Of a stretch of DNA of 19,423 nt, positions 16,440-19,423 are shown in pieces. Below the pieces are notes generated by a model. It did no database searches. It was not told where the DNA came from and saw nothing but the letters and a program-made list of their open reading frames with translations. Numbering within the stretch: position 1 is the stretch's first letter; each line of letters opens with the position of its first letter. Both the position numbers and the translations under genes were made by a program. Source of the DNA: Clostridia bacterium (GTDB lineage: Bacteria; Bacillota_A; Clostridia; Oscillospirales; CAG-272); NCBI GenBank assembly GCA_017452945.1, contig JAFTLD010000031.1:1-19423 (forward strand), read 5' to 3'.

Positions 16440-16475
16440 ATTAACATGAATTCCCCTACAACAAGGAGTACCGCT

Positions 16476-17552
16476 ATGGAAAAATGTAAAGTCGGCGTCA
16501 TTGGCGCCACAGGTATGGTCGGTCAGCGTTTTCTGACCCTTTTGGAAAACCACCCCTATTTTGAAGTCACCGCGCTGGTCGCATCCCCCCGCAACGCGGG
16601 AAAGACCTATCAAGAGGCGCTGGACGGCAGATGGAAAATGTCTACCCCTTTGCCCGAAAAATACAAGAATATGATCATCATCAGCTCGGAAGACATTGAA
16701 ACGGTCAAGGGTCTTGTTTCGTTTGTTTTCTGCGCTGTCAACATGAAAAAGGACGAGATCAAGGCGCTGGAGGAGGCTTATGCCAAAGCTGAAATTCCGG
16801 TCGTTTCCAACAACAGCGCACACCGCTGGACGCCCGACGTTCCCATGGTCATCCCGGAGGTCAACGCTGACCATTACGAGGTCATCGAAGCGCAGAAAAA
16901 GAGACTTGGCACAAAGCGCGGCTTTATCGCGGTCAAGCCCAACTGCTCGATTCAGGGCTACGTACCTGCGCTGAGTGCGCTCAAGGATTTCGGCATCAAG
17001 GAAATGGTAGTCACCACCTACCAGGCGATCTCGGGCGCGGGCAAGACCTTCAACGAATGGCCCGAAATGATCGACAATATCATTCCCTTTATCGGTGGCG
17101 AGGAAGAAAAATCCGAGCAGGAGCCCCTGCGCATCTGGGGCAAGGTCGAAAACGGCCAGATCGTCAAGGCTGACGGCCCCGTGATCACCTCGCAGTGCAT
17201 CCGCGTACCTGTGACCGATGGCCACATGGCAGCTGTGTTTGTAAAGTTTGAAAACAAGCCCGAAAAGGACGTCATTCTGGAGCGCTGGAAGAATTTCTCC
17301 GGCAAGCCTCAGGAATTGGGACTGCCCAGCGCACCCGCGCAGTTCATTACTTACATGGAAGAAGACAACCGTCCGCAGACCAAGCTGGACCGTGACATTT
17401 ACGGCGGCATGGGTGTGACGGTCGGCAGACTGCGCGAGGACACCATTTACGACTACAAATTCGTCGCACTTGCACACAACACCCTGCGCGGTGCGGCAGG
17501 CGGCGCGCTGCTTTGTGCAGAGCTGCTTTATAAGCTGGGGTATTTTGATTGA
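16476..17552 (+). CDS. asd: Aspartate-semialdehyde dehydrogenase (archaeal/fungal-type)
   Basis: 358 residues. It reduces aspartyl phosphate to aspartate semialdehyde with NADPH, the branch point for lysine/diaminopimelate, threonine and methionine. The NADP loop is GATGMVGQR (10-18), the nucleophile is in KPNCSIQ (C157), QAISGAGK follows at 183-190, and RVPVTDGH carries the base H250. The length and the RVPVTDGH and PNCSIQGY blocks fit the long archaeal/fungal-type subfamily (TIGR00978, from memory) rather than the common E. coli-type. The ATG at 16476 has AAGGAG 8 nt upstream; an ATG ten codons earlier overlaps the promoter region and is rejected. It stands alone, without dapA or dapB neighbours. 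Confidence 0.95.
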   Translation: MEKCKVGVIGATGMVGQRFLTLLENHPYFEVTALVASPRNAGKTYQEALDGRWKMSTPLPEKYKNMIIISSEDIETVKGLVSFVFCAVNMKKDEIKALEEAYAKAEIPVVSNNSAHRWTPDVPMVIPEVNADHYEVIEAQKKRLGTKRGFIAVKPNCSIQGYVPALSALKDFGIKEMVVTTYQAISGAGKTFNEWPEMIDNIIPFIGGEEEKSEQEPLRIWGKVENGQIVKADGPVITSQCIRVPVTDGHMAAVFVKFENKPEKDVILERWKNFSGKPQELGLPSAPAQFITYMEEDNRPQTKLDRDIYGGMGVTVGRLREDTIYDYKFVALAHNTLRGAAGGALLCAELLYKLGYFD

Positions 17553-17606
17553 AATTTGCTTAGTTAAAGGGCAGAGGTATCTCGAGCTGCAGAATTAGCG
17601 GGAAAA

Positions 17607-17652
17607 TAGCAGGAATTTGTTCGATTATGAGCAAATTCCTGCTACTTTTATT
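17607..17652 (+). terminator. Intrinsic terminator of asd
   Basis: A 13-bp perfect stem (TAGCAGGAATTTG at 17607-17619 with 17632-17644) is followed by CTTTTATTC, about 55 nt after the asd stop codon. Confidence 0.85.
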
Positions 17653-17663
17653 CATATATAGCG

Positions 17664-17975
17664 GTGAAAGAGCGGTGGAATGGTAACCCCCACCACCGCA
17701 ACCGCGTCAGTCGTTGCCCTCGTACCTCGGCCAACGCCTTCCGCTGCGGTCCCCCTCCCGCAACGGGGAGGCTCATTACACATCCGATTTTGCGCGGATC
17801 TCCGCTTAGGTAAGGCTTTTTACATCCGTCTATCTCGCATGATCGACTCGGATGCCCGCGACAAAGCCTCCCCGCTGCGGGAGGGGGACCGCAGCGGAAG
17901 AGAATTTCGCGGAGCAGCTGCGAAATGATCGACGCGGTTGCGGTGGTGGGGGTTCCCGCTTCACTGCTCCTTCAC
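17664..17975. repeat. Palindromic element E, copy 2 (312 bp)
   Basis: Same family as 10657-10934. The outer block GTGAA(A/G)GAGC..CCACCACCGCAACCGCG (17664-17705) recurs inverted at 17935-17975. An inner block TTCCGCTGCGGTCCCCCTCC (17739-17758) recurs inverted at about 17880-17899 as the matching GGAGGGGGACCGCAGCGGAA. GGGGAGGCT (17765-17773) pairs with AGCCTCCCC (17865-17873). The centre differs in sequence from copy 1. No gene is supported in it. It occupies the gap between asd and the 18064 gene, whose stop codons face each other. Confidence 0.75.
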
Positions 17976-17990
17976 GTCTTTCAATAGTGA

Positions 17991-18017
17991 AAAGCAGAAG
18001 CCTTTGACTTCTGCTTT
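17991..18017 (-). terminator. Terminator of the AraC-XRE pair
   Basis: A 10-bp stem AAAGCAGAAG/CTTCTGCTTT (17991-18000 with 18008-18017), loop of 7. On the minus strand it runs into TTTTCAC; it lies 47 nt past the XRE stop codon at 18064. On the plus strand it is followed by ATTTAATTT, so it may work both ways. Confidence 0.6.
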
Positions 18018-18063
18018 ATTTAATTTACCGCTAATCTATCATCCTCATACCTCTGTCCTTTTG

Positions 18064-18273
18064 TTATAGAATCTTCTTGAATAATAAATCATCCGTACTC
18101 ACACCAAAATTCATGGCAATCAATAGTACCATCTGTATATCGGGCAACGCTACCCCTCTTTCCCATTTTGAAACTGCTTGAGGTGTGACATGTAACATAT
18201 TTGCCAACTGTGCCTGTGTCATCCTCCGCTCTTGTCGTAAATTGCGAATATTTCGTGCAAGCTGACTCAACAT
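18064..18273 (-). CDS. Small XRE-family regulator
   Basis: 69 residues, nearly all a Cro/C1-type helix-turn-helix (about 6-63): RRMTQAQLANMLHVT for helices 2-3, then PQAVSKWERGVALPDIQMV. No effector or dimerisation domain and no membrane segment. The ATG overlaps the end of the AraC gene by 7 bp; the only ribosome-site-like sequence is a weak GAGAAG just upstream, so translation probably depends on ribosomes finishing the AraC gene. Likely a partner or auto-regulator for that gene; targets are unknown. Confidence 0.8.
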   Translation of the reverse strand: MLSQLARNIRNLRQERRMTQAQLANMLHVTPQAVSKWERGVALPDIQMVLLIAMNFGVSTDDLLFKKIL

Positions 18274-19169
18274 TTCTTCTCAATCGGAAGCCAAAGTTCA
18301 CAGTATCTTTGGTGTTGCTTCTCGCCTTCATACCAATGCGTAAGCAAAAGCTCAGGGGCATTTGCAAGCTGGTATCCGGAGCTTGGCAACCATTCGCTGA
18401 CAATCCTCTTTCGTAAGTCCAAAAAGATTGCTGTGGGAAATCTGCACCGTTCGGTTTCAAAAATCGCGTACGTGCCTTTTGGGATGGTGACATTTTCAAA
18501 ATACTTTGCGCATTCCTCGCCAAGTATGCCTCTCTTGTTCAAATTATTGCGGCAGTACTCGTTGAGCTGACTCGCAATATAAAAGTCATACCCATCATCG
18601 CCAATGTTCGTAATAATATCGTAGGTGCTGACAACGTCACCCGAAAGCCCCTGAAGTATATACTGCAGAGGTCTTGTAGTAACGTACATTTCTTCCTCTT
18701 GCTTAAAACGTTCACCCGGAACGCCGGTAAAGCGACGCTTATACCCCGTCAAAACCATTTGTTCTTTTTCTTCAATTCTGTAATTCATAACACTACCGCC
18801 TTCCAATGATATTTTGATAGACAGGCGAGAAAAGGATTTGAGCGTTTTTCCGTTCGTACGCGCCTCGGATGGCGACATACCGTGAAATGCACGAAACGCC
18901 TTGGCAAAGCTATCGGGGCTATCATATCCGTATTTCAAAGCCACGTCAATGACCTTTTCTTTCCCTTCTGCAAGCTCCGCACCCGCAAGCGATAAGCGAC
19001 GCATACGGATGTACTCGCCAAGCGTATAGCCGCAAAGGATACTGAACACTCTTGAAAAGTGATAACTTGATGAAAAGCTCTCTGCAGCGACCTTTTCATA
19101 GTCAATCTCCTCGGTCAGATGCGCCTCAATATAGTCAATTGCCCGTTGCATTCCCACAATCCAATCCAT
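18267..19169 (-). CDS. AraC-family regulator with GyrI-like effector domain
   Basis: 300 residues. The N-terminal two-helix AraC DNA-binding domain occupies about 8-105: YIEAHLTEEIDYEKVA, FSSSYHFSRVFSILCG, and the second HTH signature VIDVALKYGYDSPDSFAKAF. Residues 129-297 look like a GyrI/Bacterial-Transcription-Factor-effector-binding domain (starting MNYRIEEKEQMVLTGYKRRF and ending with ELWLPIEK). This order (HTH first, effector last) is that of Rob-type regulators, which react to small hydrophobic or cationic ligands. The ATG follows AGGAGGG. No good promoter is visible; a terminator-like hairpin at 19216-19254 sits just upstream. The stop codon lies inside the next gene. Confidence 0.93.
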   Translation of the reverse strand: MDWIVGMQRAIDYIEAHLTEEIDYEKVAAESFSSSYHFSRVFSILCGYTLGEYIRMRRLSLAGAELAEGKEKVIDVALKYGYDSPDSFAKAFRAFHGMSPSEARTNGKTLKSFSRLSIKISLEGGSVMNYRIEEKEQMVLTGYKRRFTGVPGERFKQEEEMYVTTRPLQYILQGLSGDVVSTYDIITNIGDDGYDFYIASQLNEYCRNNLNKRGILGEECAKYFENVTIPKGTYAIFETERCRFPTAIFLDLRKRIVSEWLPSSGYQLANAPELLLTHWYEGEKQHQRYCELWLPIEKKC

Positions 19170-19215
19170 CTCTTTATCCCTCCTGTCCGGTAATATTCTA
19201 TCATAAGCTATAAGA

Positions 19216-19254
19216 AAAATCCCGACATTTTCTGCGCTTTGATGTCGGGATTTT
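19216..19254 (-). terminator. Terminator-like hairpin upstream of the AraC gene
   Basis: A 13-bp stem AAAATCCCGACAT/ATGTCGGGATTTT (19216-19228 with 19242-19254), loop of 13, is followed by T runs on both strands (TTTTTC on the minus strand). It could end a gene beyond the window, or attenuate transcription into the AraC gene. Confidence 0.65.
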
Positions 19255-19423
19255 CAGATGATGCGAACCGTCGAGGATGGCGGTCCCTTGTATAATAAAG
19301 TCATCCCCAAAATAGGGATAAAAATGGTATAATAGAGATAACATTGTGGATTGGTTTTGTCCCTTCCGACGTACACGATGCGATCGGTTCTTGTAGGCTA
19401 CGACCACGGTCTCAAAGGTAAAG
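19255..19423. other. Unassigned, possibly repeated non-coding region
   Basis: I cannot support a gene here. The plus strand has TATAAT words at 19291-19296 and 19328-19333, and short stems such as ACCGTC/GGCGGT (19267-19284). Short frames on both strands look repeat-like: one on the plus strand reads MRTVEDGGPLYNKVIPKIG before a stop at about 19331, another starts ATG at 19378 and runs off the end. I associate such wording with dispersed intergenic elements of uncultured Clostridia, from memory only. Confidence 0.35.

Noticed and set aside
16301..16475. Lysine riboswitch before asd
   Set aside because: The gap is only 175 nt, the predicted leader is about 30 nt, and no long paired structure is seen.
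16224..17477. 417-codon open frame on the minus strand opposite asd
   Set aside because: It shadows asd and the end of rsmI; no motif or ribosome site supports it.
18089..18523. 144-codon open frame on the minus strand overlapping the AraC and XRE genes
   Set aside because: It is a different frame of two well-supported regulators and shows no motif of its own.
19201..19407. 68-codon open frame on the minus strand at the right edge
   Set aside because: It contains the 13-bp hairpin within its 3' end and has no ribosome site or recognisable domain.

Overview
The window looks like chromosomal DNA from an uncultured gut-type Clostridia (Oscillospirales/Christensenellales-like). This is inferred from strong GGAGG ribosome sites, consensus sigma-A promoters, moderate GC, the housekeeping gene types, and intergenic spaces filled with palindromic repeats. 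No search was run, so the taxonomy is an inference. There are 15 genes I would defend. I see no tRNA, rRNA, CRISPR array, transposase or prophage. Most long frames on the opposite strands are shadows.

Left part, all on the minus strand. A hairpin array (1-172) precedes a lipoprotein solute-binding protein gene (201-1706), which has its own consensus promoter. To its right is an apparent operon reading mreB - pepD (M20C dipeptidase) - Gfo/Idh-type protein (5640 down to 1876), driven by a consensus promoter at 5679-5707. The Gfo/Idh protein lacks the usual EKP lysine and shows motifs that resemble the NAD-dependent GH109 glycosidases. A gap of about 590 bp with an inverted pair of ~88-bp repeats and several hairpins follows.

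Middle, minus strand. A four-gene nucleoside salvage operon runs HD phosphohydrolase - deoD - deoB - cdd (9231 down to 6298). Its genes overlap or nearly touch, and it has an extended -10 promoter. Next come a transcription factor with an XRE domain and TPR-like repeats (9374-10528), a 278-bp palindromic element, and a MATE-family exporter (10986-12455).

Right part. ligA (+) faces a signal-peptide-less N-acetylmuramoyl-L-alanine amidase (-) across a 29-bp-arm cruciform. The amidase is divergent from rsmI (+). rsmI is followed by asd (+), of the long archaeal/fungal-type aspartate-semialdehyde dehydrogenases. After asd come a terminator, a second palindromic element of the same family as the first (312 bp), and a minus-strand pair of regulators: an AraC protein with a GyrI-like effector domain, and a 69-residue XRE protein whose start overlaps it by 7 bp. 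The last ~170 bp hold a terminator-like hairpin and a stretch I cannot assign.

Nothing here amounts to a new defence or biosynthetic system. The parts most worth following are the repeat families, the GH109-like protein and the HD protein placed at the head of the salvage operon. Five gene starts (solute-binding protein, mreB, cdd, HD protein, MATE) were moved inward from the longest frame because ribosome sites or promoters decide them; rsmI and asd were likewise trimmed.
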